64,000 nt of DNA from Kribbella pittospori (GTDB lineage Bacteria > Actinomycetota > Actinomycetes > Propionibacteriales > Kribbellaceae). The notes under the pieces are model-generated. The model searched no databases and was not told the origin of the DNA. It was given only the letters and a program-made list of their open reading frames with translations. This document shows, one piece after another, positions 51,746-62,706 of the stretch (position 1 is its first letter; the number at the start of each line of letters is the position of its first letter). The stretch spans positions 620,001-684,000 of the forward strand of contig NZ_SJKB01000004.1 of assembly GCF_004331465.1 (NCBI RefSeq). The letters run 5' to 3'. A program made the translations under genes and the position numbers.

Positions 51746-52351
51746 ATGACCGAGCTTCCGTCCGAGTACCACCGCCGGCTTCCGTACGGCGAACGCATGT
51801 CGGCCGAGCCCTTGCTGGGTGGGCCGTTCTTTCCGTTCGAGGGAGATCTCCAGGTCGTCCCGCTGGCCGATCCGGTGTTGCCGGAGCCGCCGCGGCGGGG
51901 TGAGGAGGGCGACGAGCCGTGTGGCACTTGTTCGGATCCGGATGCGTGGGTGATCTGGCGGGACGAGCAGTGGCAGCTGAAGACCTTCGAGCCGCGTGGG
52001 CTGCCGTTCGTCGCGATCCTGGAGCCGCGGGAGCACTTGAGGCTGGACAACCTGCCGCCGGAACTCACCGCGACGCTGGGCTCACTGATCCAGCGGGTGG
52101 CGAACGCGATCCGGCGGATCGACAGCGTGGGGCGGACGCATTTCAACCGGTGGGGTGACGGGAGCGAGCACTTTCACCTGTGGTTCCTGGCGCGGCCGCT
52201 CGGGATGATGCAGCTTCGCGGGGCGATGATCGCGGCCTGGGACGACATACTGCCGAACGTCCCTGACGAGGAACTCGAGGCCAACGCACGACTGGTCGCC
52301 GCCGCCCTGGTGGAGGACGGCGGCGAAGCCATGGGCATCGGCCGGGGCTGA
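51746..52351 (+). CDS. HIT-like family protein, unknown substrate
   Basis: 201 residues. The segment VGRTHFNRWGDGSEHFHLWFLARPLGMMQLRG resembles the HIT histidine region (HxHxHxx), though the last His is not regular. GDEPCGTCSDPDAWVIWRDEQW includes a CxxC. Possibly a nucleotide hydrolase or transferase. It starts 31 bases after the MarR gene with GCGGGG upstream. Moderate confidence. Confidence 0.65.
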   Translation: MTELPSEYHRRLPYGERMSAEPLLGGPFFPFEGDLQVVPLADPVLPEPPRRGEEGDEPCGTCSDPDAWVIWRDEQWQLKTFEPRGLPFVAILEPREHLRLDNLPPELTATLGSLIQRVANAIRRIDSVGRTHFNRWGDGSEHFHLWFLARPLGMMQLRGAMIAAWDDILPNVPDEELEANARLVAAALVEDGGEAMGIGRG

Positions 52352-52406
52352 CTACCTGACGCCGAGCGAGCAGGATGTCGGCCTTGCGCTGAGGCGTGCC
52401 GTCCCC

Positions 52407-55400
52407 TCAGGCGGTGGCCAGTGTGAAGATCCGCAGGTCGCGGTTCTCCGGAAGCGTGATGCTGACCGGGATCTTCGTCAAGGTCACGGGCGCGGTCGCG
52501 AAGATGTGCGTGGTGACGTTGTCCCGTCCGCCGCCGGACTCGTTGCGGTACGGCGTGGTCGCGACGATCACGTTGCCGAAGTGGACCGTGTCACCGCCTC
52601 CACCGAGCGTCCAGTCGCTGAAGGACAGGTCGAGTTGGCTGGTGGTCCCATCGGAGTAGTTCAGCGTCGCGGCGCCCTCCTGGTTGCCGTTGACCGCGGT
52701 GCCGACGAACGACAACTTCGTCGTACCGGCCGGCAGGTCGAGGTTGAGGAGTTGCCCGTCCGCGGGGACGTTGTCGGGGTCACCGGTCGGGACATCAGGC
52801 CACGTGAAGCTGAGCCCTTCGACCGTGCCGACTCCGCCCGGCGTCAGTCCGGCGGTCGCGAGCGCCTGTCGCGAGTAGCTCACGCCGCCACCGTCGAAGT
52901 CGGCCTCGGTGTGGTCGCCCGTGTCGTCGGAGATGGCGACGCCTTCACGCAGTACGAAGAACGAGTTGGGCTGGCCGACGACCACCGTGAAGCCGACCTG
53001 CGGAAGCGGCGTGCCGTCGGCCGCCTTCATCGACACGGTCACCGGGTAGCGGCCGTTCGGTGTGCCGGCGGCGGCCGTGATCGTCACGGGCGCGCTGCCG
53101 TCCTGGCCCACCTGGAAGGTCCCGCTGGCTGGCGAGGCACTGAGACCTGTGGGAGTCGTGACCGTGTAGCTGACGTCTTGCGGCGTCCCGCTGAGTCGGT
53201 GTGCCTTCAGCGCGATCGGCGCGCTGGTGGTGCCGGGGGCAACGACCACTCGGCTCGTGTCGGTTGAGGTTTGGAACGGGATCTCACCGGTCCGCCAGGA
53301 CGGCGGTGCATCCGCCGCGTTTGCACCCCAGGCCGCGTTGGAGGTGCTGCTTAGCTGGAAGTCCAGGGTCCCGCCGTGCTGCACGAACGACTCCGGGAGC
53401 CACGGCTTGGTCGTCGTACGTCCGTTGACCTTCAGGGACTGGACGTACGGCGCGTCCGCACCGGGAGCGTTGATGCGGATCGTGCGACCGCCGTCGCGGT
53501 GGACGACGGCGCGCGAGAACAGCGGCGCCGCGACCTGGAGTTCCGCGCGGCTCGGTACGTCGGGGTAGAGGCCGAGCGCGGTCCACACGTACCAGGACGA
53601 CATCGCGCCGAGGTCGTCGTTGCCGGGGATGCCACCGGTGCTGGTGTTCCACAGCTGGTTCATTGCCTGGCGCAACGTTTCCTGCGTCTGGTACGGCTTG
53701 CCGGTGTAGTTGTAGATCCAGGGCGTGTTGATCGACGGCTCGTTGTCCAGCTCGGCGTGCAACTCACCGGCGCCGGTCAGCGCCCAGGTGCCGTCCGGGT
53801 TCTTGAAGAACGCGTCCAACCGCTGATTGGCCTTGTCCACACCACCCATCGCGTCGACCAGCCCAGCCCGGTTGTGCGGGACCATCCACGTGTACTGCGC
53901 GCTGCTCCCCTCGGCGAACCCGTCACCCGTCGACGGAGTGAACGCGGGCCACGCGCCGTTCTCGTCCCGGTTCTGGATGTAGCCGCCGTTCTCCGGGTTG
54001 AACACGTTCTGCCAGTACTGCGACCTGTCCAGGAAGCGCTGGTACGTCGCCTTGTCGCCGGTGCGCTGGGCCAGTTGGGCCAGGGCGAAGTCGGCGGTGA
54101 CGTCCTCGAGCGTCTCGACCGCACCGCCCCACGCGTTCGACTTGGTCGGGACGTAGTGCAGCGCGAGATACTTGTCGAGCGACGGACGCTGACCGATCGA
54201 CATCACCGGCTTGCCGGCCGAGCTCAGGTCCTTCGCGGTCGGCACGGTCGCCGCCTTGACCAACGACTTGAGTGCCGCCCGGGCGTCGAAGTTCGTGCCG
54301 CCGAAGGCGTAGATCCCGGCGACCGCGGGCGCGGACGGGTCGCCGGTCATGACCGACGTACTCCCGGAGGCGTGCGTCCAGCGATCCCAGATCCCACCGT
54401 TCTGCGACGCCTGGTTGAGCAAGGATTGCGCGATGTCGCCGGCCTTGCTCGGCTCGAGCAACGTGAGCAGTTGCAACTGGGAGCGGTAGACGTCCCAGCC
54501 GGAGAAGGTCGCGTACTGCGCCTGCTGGCCGTGCGCGACGCGATGCGGCTTCTGGTCGAAACCCCAGTACTGACCATTGACGTCGCTGAAGACGTTCGGG
54601 TGCAGCAGGGCGTGGTAGAGGGCGGTGTAAAAGGTGGTGCGCTGGTCCGCGGTCCCGCCGGTGATCTCGATGCGGCTCAGTTGCTTCCGCCACGCCTCCT
54701 CGGCCTTCACGGCGGTCGCCTCGATTGACGTACCGCGCGGGTTCTCGGCGCGCAGGTTTGCCAGCGCGTTCGCCTCGCTCACGTAGGAGATGCCGATGCG
54801 CATCGTCACCTTGCTGCTGTCGAACCCGACGTACCCGCCCGAGCCTTTGTTCGGCGGCATCCAGCCGTCTACGCCGTACGACGTACCGCCGTGCGCGCTG
54901 GTGCTGCCCGGGATGACGGTGGTGTCGGTCCAGGTGCCCTGGTTCTTGAAGGGTTGGTCGAACTCGGCGACGAAGTGCAGGGTGTAGTAGCTGCGGCGGC
55001 CGACGCTGGCGAGGTAGCCGCAGAAGTTGCCGCTCGTCACCGATCCGGAGACGGTGCGTTTGGCCGGGTCGATGCTGATGTCGGCGTCGCTGGAGCCGAC
55101 CTCGGAGTTCGACGTACGGAACAGGAGTGTCTTCGCCTTGTCCGCGGGGAACGTGAATGCGGCCGAGCCGGTGCGGGTGGTCGCACTCAACTCCGCGGTC
55201 GCGCCCGAGTCGAGGCCCACCTGGTAGTAGCCCGGCTTGGCGACCTCGTTGGTGTGGTCGAACGTACTGGCGTAGATCGCGTCCTTCGCGTCGGACTGCG
55301 GCGACGTGGTCACGTCCCCGACGTACGGGAAGATCGGGATGTCACCCGAGCCTCCGGCGCACCCGGTGCCGCTCATGTGCGTGAGGCTGAACCCGCGGAT

Positions 55401-55775
55401 CGTGGTGGCGGAGTACAGGTATCCACCCGGTGCGGCTGTGCGATACGCATTGCCCCGACTGGTCTCCGGGCTGAACGAGAACATCCCGAACGGCGTCACC
55501 GCTCCGGGGAACACGTCTCCGAGATTCGACGTACCGATCAACGGATCCACATGCTCAGCCGGATCCGCGGACACCGCGGTGATCCGGCTACTCCCGACCA
55601 CCTCCGGCGCCCGCAACCCAGCAACCGCCGGATCAGGCGGCGGCGCCGTGGTCGGCCAACCAATCTCGTGGCTGCGCGGTGGTGTCGGCACCGCCTGTGC
55701 TGCTGGGGCGAGCGCTGCGATCAGAACACCGGCGAGCAACAAACTCGCACGACAGGACAGGGCGGAACGGCGCAT
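52407..55775 (-). CDS. Secreted GH92 alpha-mannosidase
   Basis: 1122 residues. Signal peptide about 1-28 (LLLAGVLIAALAPAAQA), then the GH92 domain from DPLIGTSNLGDVFPGAVTPFGM to ALGLYPDVPSR. Characteristic blocks: HMSGTGCAGGSGDIPIFP, FSGWDVYRSQLQLLTLLEP, ELDNEPSINTPWIYNY and GNDDLGAMSSWYVWTALG. Two beta-sandwich C-terminal segments follow (Ig/NEW3-like about 800-900, carbohydrate-binding-like about 930-1122). It cleaves alpha-1,2- or other mannosides outside the cell. Not obviously connected to the rest of the island. An inverted repeat precedes the gene. Confidence 0.92.
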   Translation of the reverse strand: MRRSALSCRASLLLAGVLIAALAPAAQAVPTPPRSHEIGWPTTAPPPDPAVAGLRAPEVVGSSRITAVSADPAEHVDPLIGTSNLGDVFPGAVTPFGMFSFSPETSRGNAYRTAAPGGYLYSATTIRGFSLTHMSGTGCAGGSGDIPIFPYVGDVTTSPQSDAKDAIYASTFDHTNEVAKPGYYQVGLDSGATAELSATTRTGSAAFTFPADKAKTLLFRTSNSEVGSSDADISIDPAKRTVSGSVTSGNFCGYLASVGRRSYYTLHFVAEFDQPFKNQGTWTDTTVIPGSTSAHGGTSYGVDGWMPPNKGSGGYVGFDSSKVTMRIGISYVSEANALANLRAENPRGTSIEATAVKAEEAWRKQLSRIEITGGTADQRTTFYTALYHALLHPNVFSDVNGQYWGFDQKPHRVAHGQQAQYATFSGWDVYRSQLQLLTLLEPSKAGDIAQSLLNQASQNGGIWDRWTHASGSTSVMTGDPSAPAVAGIYAFGGTNFDARAALKSLVKAATVPTAKDLSSAGKPVMSIGQRPSLDKYLALHYVPTKSNAWGGAVETLEDVTADFALAQLAQRTGDKATYQRFLDRSQYWQNVFNPENGGYIQNRDENGAWPAFTPSTGDGFAEGSSAQYTWMVPHNRAGLVDAMGGVDKANQRLDAFFKNPDGTWALTGAGELHAELDNEPSINTPWIYNYTGKPYQTQETLRQAMNQLWNTSTGGIPGNDDLGAMSSWYVWTALGLYPDVPSRAELQVAAPLFSRAVVHRDGGRTIRINAPGADAPYVQSLKVNGRTTTKPWLPESFVQHGGTLDFQLSSTSNAAWGANAADAPPSWRTGEIPFQTSTDTSRVVVAPGTTSAPIALKAHRLSGTPQDVSYTVTTPTGLSASPASGTFQVGQDGSAPVTITAAAGTPNGRYPVTVSMKAADGTPLPQVGFTVVVGQPNSFFVLREGVAISDDTGDHTEADFDGGGVSYSRQALATAGLTPGGVGTVEGLSFTWPDVPTGDPDNVPADGQLLNLDLPAGTTKLSFVGTAVNGNQEGAATLNYSDGTTSQLDLSFSDWTLGGGGDTVHFGNVIVATTPYRNESGGGRDNVTTHIFATAPVTLTKIPVSITLPENRDLRIFTLATA

Positions 55776-55853
55776 GAGCAGCCAACCTTCGACGTCGGAA
55801 CGGGGCGGAGTGACATCGTTGTCAGCAACAAATACCCCGCCCGCACCCTCCGG

Positions 55854-55887
55854 TCAACCCCCGGCCGGTTCCGGAACCAGGGGTTGA
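55854..55887. promoter_or_regulatory. Inverted repeat upstream of GH92 gene
   Basis: TCAACCCC at 55854 pairs with GGGGTTGA at 55880-55887, enclosing a GGTTCCGGAACC palindrome. It lies 79 bases before the mannosidase and 66 beyond the NUDIX stop. It may be an operator or the end of the pyrG-NUDIX transcript; no T-run is seen. Confidence 0.4.
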
Positions 55888-55952
55888 TAGCGGGTTATGT
55901 CACCACTGGCGCGAAGTTGTCCCGCCATCCGTCGAACAACCCGCCAGCGGGC

Positions 55953-56599
55953 CTACCGATCCTTGGCGGGCCAGGGGGCGTCGGCTGGGCGGAGGGAGTC
56001 GAAGCCGGGGCCGTTGAGGGCGGTCCAGGCGGCCAGGGAGCCCATCACGAGGATGGGGTTGTGGAGGTGGCCAGCGAGGACGGCGCCGACGACGTCGACC
56101 AAGGGGGCCCAGACGGTCTCCATGTCCGCCTCCTCGTGGCGGCGTTCGAAGGCGTCGGGGGCCTCGGACAGGTCGCGGGCCAGGAAGATGCGGACCGCTT
56201 CGTCGGTGAGACCGGGTGAGGTGAAGGCGTCGACGAGCACCCGCCAGTCGGCGGCCTTCGTGCCGGTCTCCTCCCACAGCTCCCGTTCCGCGCCGAGCCG
56301 GTACTGCTCGCCCTGTACGTCGAGCAGTCCCGCAGGCGGCTCGAGCAGGCGGTAGCCGACCGGGTGCCGGTACTGGCGGACCAGCAGCATCCGGTTGGCG
56401 CCGTCCAGGGCCACCACCCCGACGGCGCCGGGGTGGACGACCACATCACGAACGAAAGAGTCGCGACCGTCCGGCTGCACGGTGTCGCGCCGTACCGAGA
56501 TCACCCGGCCGGTCTGGTGCACCACCTCGGACGAGGAGACCGGCCACCGCTCGGGTACGTCCTCCAGGCCGCCGCCGAACCGCAGCTCGGGGTGCTCCT

Positions 56600-56603
<4 letters not shown>
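55953..56603 (-). CDS. NUDIX hydrolase, ADP-ribose-pyrophosphatase type
   Basis: 216 residues with the NUDIX box GEQYRLGAERELWEETGT, and upstream VGVVALDGANRMLLVRQYRHPVGYRLLEPPAG, typical of ADP-ribose hydrolases. The same gene follows pyrG in mycobacteria and Streptomyces. Start ATG 56603 overlaps the pyrG stop (56600). Right boundary of the accessory island. Confidence 0.93.
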
Positions 56604-58324
<1,721 letters not shown>

Positions 58325-58345
58325 GGGCCTTCAGCCTACCTGCTG

Positions 58346-59371
58346 TCAAGGGGTGGCCGAAACGAGACCCGCATAGATGTCGAGCAGATTCTTTGCCACG
58401 GCGTCCTCGTCCGGCCATCTGGCGGCCAACTCCAGGCCTCGCGTCCGCATAGCGTTCGCTGTGTCGGGCTCGGCCAGCACCGCCCGGACCCCGTCGGCCA
58501 GCCCGTCCGCATCCCCGGGGAACGCCAGTACGGCGCTGTCGTCGACCAGCTCGGGTACGCCGCCGACCGCCGTAGCCACCACCGGTACGCCGACCTGCAT
58601 CGCCTCCTGGAGGACCAGGGCGCGGGCCTCCCAGTGGGAGGTGAGCAGGAAGACGTCGGCCGCGCCGAGGAGGTCCGCCACGTCGGACCGGTGTCCCAGC
58701 AACCGCACCGGCAGTTGCTCAGCGTCGATCCGCGCCTGCAAGTTGTCACGCAGCGGTCCGTCGCCCACAACCACGAACACAGCGTCCGGAGTGGACTCGT
58801 GCACCCGGGCAGCCACGGTGAGCAGGGTCGGATAGTCCTTCTGCGGCGCCAGACGACCCACAGTGACCACGAGAGGCTGGTCAGCCAGTCCGAGTGCCTG
58901 ACGTACGTCGGCGGCCGGCGTACGGACCTCTGGGATCGCTGGAGCCGCGACGGGCGCCAGCCGCGCCTGCCGGGCCCCCAGACTCTTCGCCAGGTCCACC
59001 AGGTCGCTAGAGGCTCCTAGAGTCAGGTCCGCGCCCTTGGCCACGAGCCGCTGGCCCAGCCGCATGACCAGTCCGCGCGGTCCGGGCGCGATCACCGCGT
59101 TGTGCCACGTGACCACCAGTGGCCGCAGCCGCGATCGGTCCCGCAGAGCAGCCATACCGGCGCGGTAGCCGTGCGCGTGAATCACGTCTGACCCGCGGAG
59201 AGCAGGGGCCTGGGTGACGACCGTGGCAGCGCCGAAGTCGAAGTGCTCCGCAGTGCCCGGCGGTGCGCACACCACGATCTCATGGCCGGCCGCCACGAAC
59301 CGCGGTACCAGTGAGGCGACGTGCTGCCCGATGCCACCCCGCGACTCCGCGAGCAGCAGGCCGATCCTCAT
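58346..59371 (-). CDS. GT4-family glycosyltransferase
   Basis: 341 residues. N-terminal LLLAESRGGIGQHVASLVPRFVAAGHEI, central VVTVGRLAPQKDYPTLL, donor site LLTSHWEARALVLQEAMQVGVPVVATAVGGVPELV. Located between pyrG and murJ in actinobacterial core order. Acceptor unknown; probably a cell-envelope lipid or polyprenol-linked sugar. Confidence 0.88.
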   Translation of the reverse strand: MRIGLLLAESRGGIGQHVASLVPRFVAAGHEIVVCAPPGTAEHFDFGAATVVTQAPALRGSDVIHAHGYRAGMAALRDRSRLRPLVVTWHNAVIAPGPRGLVMRLGQRLVAKGADLTLGASSDLVDLAKSLGARQARLAPVAAPAIPEVRTPAADVRQALGLADQPLVVTVGRLAPQKDYPTLLTVAARVHESTPDAVFVVVGDGPLRDNLQARIDAEQLPVRLLGHRSDVADLLGAADVFLLTSHWEARALVLQEAMQVGVPVVATAVGGVPELVDDSAVLAFPGDADGLADGVRAVLAEPDTANAMRTRGLELAARWPDEDAVAKNLLDIYAGLVSATP

Positions 59372-60948
59372 TGCGTCTCCTCTACGAGATTCCGGCGGAG
59401 CAGTGCGCGGGTGTCCGCGCGGTCCAGCACCACTGCGACAGCGGCGTACACGATGACGACGGCCAGGCCGGAGAGAACCGCGAACACGACTGCCTTCCCG
59501 ACTCCGGCGTCGCCGGCCGGCAACGACACGGCCCAGCCCGCAGCACCGGCAAGGACACCACCGATCAGCGCTGCCAGCGTGGCACGCGTCAGTCCGGCGA
59601 GCACCTCAGCGCCGGCCTCCCCGCGCAGCACGACCAGCAGCACGATCGCTCCGGCCACCATTCCGATCGACATAGCAGCCGCCAAGGCAGGCACGGCATC
59701 CCAGGACGACGTCAGCACCACACCGGCCACGGCCACGAGCACCCACGCGGCAGACGTCACCACTGCGACCTCACGACCGGAGTGCCGCGCGTAGAGGACC
59801 CGGCCGACATGCATGAGGACTGCGAACCCGATGGCAGCGGGCGCAAAGGCGAACAACGCGTCGGCCAGCGAGGCCGCTCTCGACTCCTGCACCGCGCCGT
59901 CGTCGTACGCGAAGATCCGCGCGACCGGGACCGCGGTGCCAACCAGCAGCGCGGCTCCCGCGCCACCGGCCAGCATGACCGCGCGCGTAGACGCAGAGGC
60001 ATAGACCTCGAAGCGCTCCCTCGCGTCGAAGGCCGCAGCGAGTCGTGGAAATACCGCTGTGGTGATCGGCACGGCCAGTACGGCGTACGGCAGCAGGTAG
60101 ATCGCGTTCGCCCACGAGTAGACGGCGATGCTGCCCGCAACGCCTCGGTGGTTGGCCAGATAGGTGGTGACGACGAACGTGAGCTGCTGCGCGATCAGCA
60201 CGGCGAGGCCTGCCAGCGCGAGCCTCCGCAGCACCGGACCGACGCCAGGATCCAACCGCAACGTGAGCCTGATCGGCAAGCGCATCGACAACATCGGGAT
60301 CAGCACGGTGAGGGCGAGCGCGGCCACGCCGGCCGTGGTCCCCCACGCCAGCAGATTGGTGGCATCGCTGGAGGCCGCGTCGGCGTCGGGAGCCGCGGCC
60401 GCGAACAGGAAGTAGGTGGCAACGACCACCAGGCTCGAGATGAGCGGCGCCAGCGCGGCGGCCGCAAAACGCTTGTGGGATTGAAGGACCGCGGTCGCGA
60501 TCACAGCGATCGCGTAGCCGAACACCTGCGGTACGAAGATCACCAGCATGCGGGTCGCCGTCGCGGTCGAACCGCCGCAGTCCGCGCCCGGGTCCAGCAT
60601 CGCGTCGGTGTAGCTGGACGCCAGCACCCACGACAGCACGGCGAACGGCGCCAGCAGCAGAAGGGACCAGGACAGCAGTGCGCCGATGATCCGGCCCTGT
60701 GCGGCGCGATCGCCGCGCAGGACCGGGCCGGCCAGCACGGGGATCACCGCACCGGCCAGAGCTCCACCGGCGACAACCTCGAAGAGGATGTTGGGAAGCT
60801 GGTTGGCGGTCGCGTAGGCCTCGGCCAGGCAGCCCGCACCGACAGTCTTCGAGAACACCAGCCAGCGGCCGAATCCCACTGTCCGCGCCAGCACGGTCAC
60901 CGCGGCGATCAGCAGTGCGGCGCGGGCGACCCGACCGCCCGTGCTCAC
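59368..60948 (-). CDS. murJ: MurJ-like lipid II flippase family protein
   Basis: 526 residues, polytopic MVF/MATE-like membrane protein with about 13-14 hydrophobic segments. Family stretches: LARTVGFGRWLVFSKTVG, AYATANQLPNILFEVVAGGALAGAVIPVL and VYSWANAIYLLPYAVLAVPITTAVFPRLAAAFDARE. GTG 60948 overlaps the next stop (GTGA); an upstream ATG at 60966 is less likely. Probably moves a lipid-linked precursor across the membrane. Confidence 0.88.
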   Translation of the reverse strand: MSTGGRVARAALLIAAVTVLARTVGFGRWLVFSKTVGAGCLAEAYATANQLPNILFEVVAGGALAGAVIPVLAGPVLRGDRAAQGRIIGALLSWSLLLLAPFAVLSWVLASSYTDAMLDPGADCGGSTATATRMLVIFVPQVFGYAIAVIATAVLQSHKRFAAAALAPLISSLVVVATYFLFAAAAPDADAASSDATNLLAWGTTAGVAALALTVLIPMLSMRLPIRLTLRLDPGVGPVLRRLALAGLAVLIAQQLTFVVTTYLANHRGVAGSIAVYSWANAIYLLPYAVLAVPITTAVFPRLAAAFDARERFEVYASASTRAVMLAGGAGAALLVGTAVPVARIFAYDDGAVQESRAASLADALFAFAPAAIGFAVLMHVGRVLYARHSGREVAVVTSAAWVLVAVAGVVLTSSWDAVPALAAAMSIGMVAGAIVLLVVLRGEAGAEVLAGLTRATLAALIGGVLAGAAGWAVSLPAGDAGVGKAVVFAVLSGLAVVIVYAAVAVVLDRADTRALLRRNLVEETQ

Positions 60949-61757
60949 CTGGGTCGTCGGCCCCACTGGTCGATCTTGTCCAGCACCGGGTTCTCCGCGA
61001 TGACCTTGGTGAAGCTGACCTTCTCGCTGGCCAGGTTCAGAGCGACGACCGCAGCCAGCGCCAGCGTCTTCAACGGGCGCGGCAACGAGGCGGCGAGCGC
61101 CGTACCGGTGATCGCGCCCAGACCGTTCGCACCGCAGTCGCCGAGCATCGAGCGCTCACCGAGGTCGGACGGCGCCGAGGCCACGGCCGCACCGACGACC
61201 GCGCCGGCCGGTCCGTTCACGGCCGCCAGCGGAGCGTTCACCGCGGCGACGGCCTTCAGCGCGCGGCCGGGCCGCAGGTCGAGCAGGTTCGTCAGATTCG
61301 CCGTACCCGCGATCAAGGCGCCGTCGGCAACAACACCGGCCAGTGCCTTCACCCCGGTCGACTTCCGCGGCAGCAGTGCGGCGGCTGCGAGGCCGGCCGC
61401 ACCGACACCGAGGATCTTCACAGCGCCGCTGGTCACTTCACCGCGCTTCAACGCACTGAGGTGGCCGCGGAAGCCCTTGGCCTGTGTGGTCCCGCGGAGG
61501 TCGTCGTACGCACCGACCGCGCCGGAGACCGAGCCCGCGAGGATCGCGGCGGCCTTCACCTTGCCCGGCGTCTTCCCAGCGGCCGCGACGCCGGCCAGCG
61601 CGCCGAGGACCGCGATCGGCCCCTCCAGCAGGGTGACCGATTCGCCCCGGTGGTTGGTCCGCTCGAACAGCTCCCGGTTCTCCTTGGGCAGCCTCTCCGC
61701 GGCGCGCTCGAGCGCAGCGGTGGCGGCTGCCGCGACGGCAGCGCTCAGAATTCCCAC
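60945..61757 (-). CDS. MraY/WecA-like membrane protein (degenerate PNPT family)
   Basis: 270 residues, very hydrophobic. Weak but recognisable phosphoglycosyltransferase stretches: GAVGAYDDLRG, TANLTNLLDLRPGRALK (family NxxNxxDGxDG), and GDCGANGLGAITG (family GDxGSLxLG). Several catalytic acidic residues of MraY are changed, so activity is uncertain. Conserved in actinobacteria next to the murJ-like gene, where it may work with it. Confidence 0.75.
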   Translation of the reverse strand: MGILSAAVAAAATAALERAAERLPKENRELFERTNHRGESVTLLEGPIAVLGALAGVAAAGKTPGKVKAAAILAGSVSGAVGAYDDLRGTTQAKGFRGHLSALKRGEVTSGAVKILGVGAAGLAAAALLPRKSTGVKALAGVVADGALIAGTANLTNLLDLRPGRALKAVAAVNAPLAAVNGPAGAVVGAAVASAPSDLGERSMLGDCGANGLGAITGTALAASLPRPLKTLALAAVVALNLASEKVSFTKVIAENPVLDKIDQWGRRPR

Positions 61758-61758
61758 G

Positions 61759-62706
61759 TCAGTTGTCCTTCGTCTGTACGGCCGGCGGCGCTACGCCGTT
61801 CTTCGCGTCCATGGCGCCGTACTGCCCCGCCTTGCCGGTGGCCTGCTCGGCCAGCGCGAAGACGACAGTCATCCGCCCGGAGGGGATGTCGGCCACGTCC
61901 ACGGAGGAAACGATCTTGGTGGCCTCGGAGTCACTCCGCAAGGCCTTCAGCAGGCCACCGTTCTGCGCGGTCTCCGGCGTACCGGCCACCACGACCCCGC
62001 CACTGGCCTGGTCGAGACCGGTGATGAAGTCGACGGCGTCGCTGTACGACGAGTTGTCCGGGGCCGGTGTCGGCGGCTTCGCGGCGACCACGACGATCAG
62101 GCTGGCCCGGTCCTTGATCTGCGAGGGCTTCAGCGACAACAGCTTGGCGCCGGTCAGGCCGCTGATGATCTTGGTGGAGTCGGCGTCGGCCGGCTTGCCC
62201 TCTTCCTTCGCCGCGACACCGCGCCCCAGGATCAGTCCGGCCCGCTCGTACGTCGTACTGTCCGGCGGGAACGGGTTGTCCGCAGTGACCAGATCGGTGA
62301 CGAGCGGCTCGACCAGCTGACGCTGACCGGGATCGAACAGCTTGGCGTCCAGCGAGACCCGGGTGGTCACCTGACCGCCGGCCTGCTCCAGCTCGTCCTG
62401 CAGCCCGTTGGTCAGATCGCCGTCGGCGCCCGGCATGGTCACGACCACGATCCGCTTGCCGTCCAGCTTGCCGTCGGTGAGCCCGGCGGTGACCTTGGCG
62501 ACGAAGTCGTCGCGGTACTTGTCCAGCGCCTTCACCTGGACCAGCTCGGCCCGCGCGTCGGCGAGCTGCTGGCGGTCCTTCTCGGCCTGGCTCTGGACCA
62601 CCTCGCTGGCGGTGCCCTTCAACGGGCCGGCGCCCAGCACCACACCGGCGCCCAGGGCGAAGAAGATCGCCACGATCGAGACGATGTGGTAGCGAAAGTC
62701 GATCAC
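61759..62706 (-). CDS. mctB: MctB-like outer-envelope copper transport protein
   Basis: 315 residues. An N-terminal membrane anchor (MIDFRYHIVSIVAIFFALGAGVVLGAG) is followed by a coiled coil and a mixed alpha/beta domain. Same family as M. tuberculosis Rv1698 (MctB). Adjacent to steA in the same order as Rv1697-Rv1698. GTG 62706 overlaps the steA stop (GTGA). In this organism, without a mycobacterial outer membrane, the role is not clear. Confidence 0.88.
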   Translation of the reverse strand: MIDFRYHIVSIVAIFFALGAGVVLGAGPLKGTASEVVQSQAEKDRQQLADARAELVQVKALDKYRDDFVAKVTAGLTDGKLDGKRIVVVTMPGADGDLTNGLQDELEQAGGQVTTRVSLDAKLFDPGQRQLVEPLVTDLVTADNPFPPDSTTYERAGLILGRGVAAKEEGKPADADSTKIISGLTGAKLLSLKPSQIKDRASLIVVVAAKPPTPAPDNSSYSDAVDFITGLDQASGGVVVAGTPETAQNGGLLKALRSDSEATKIVSSVDVADIPSGRMTVVFALAEQATGKAGQYGAMDAKNGVAPPAVQTKDN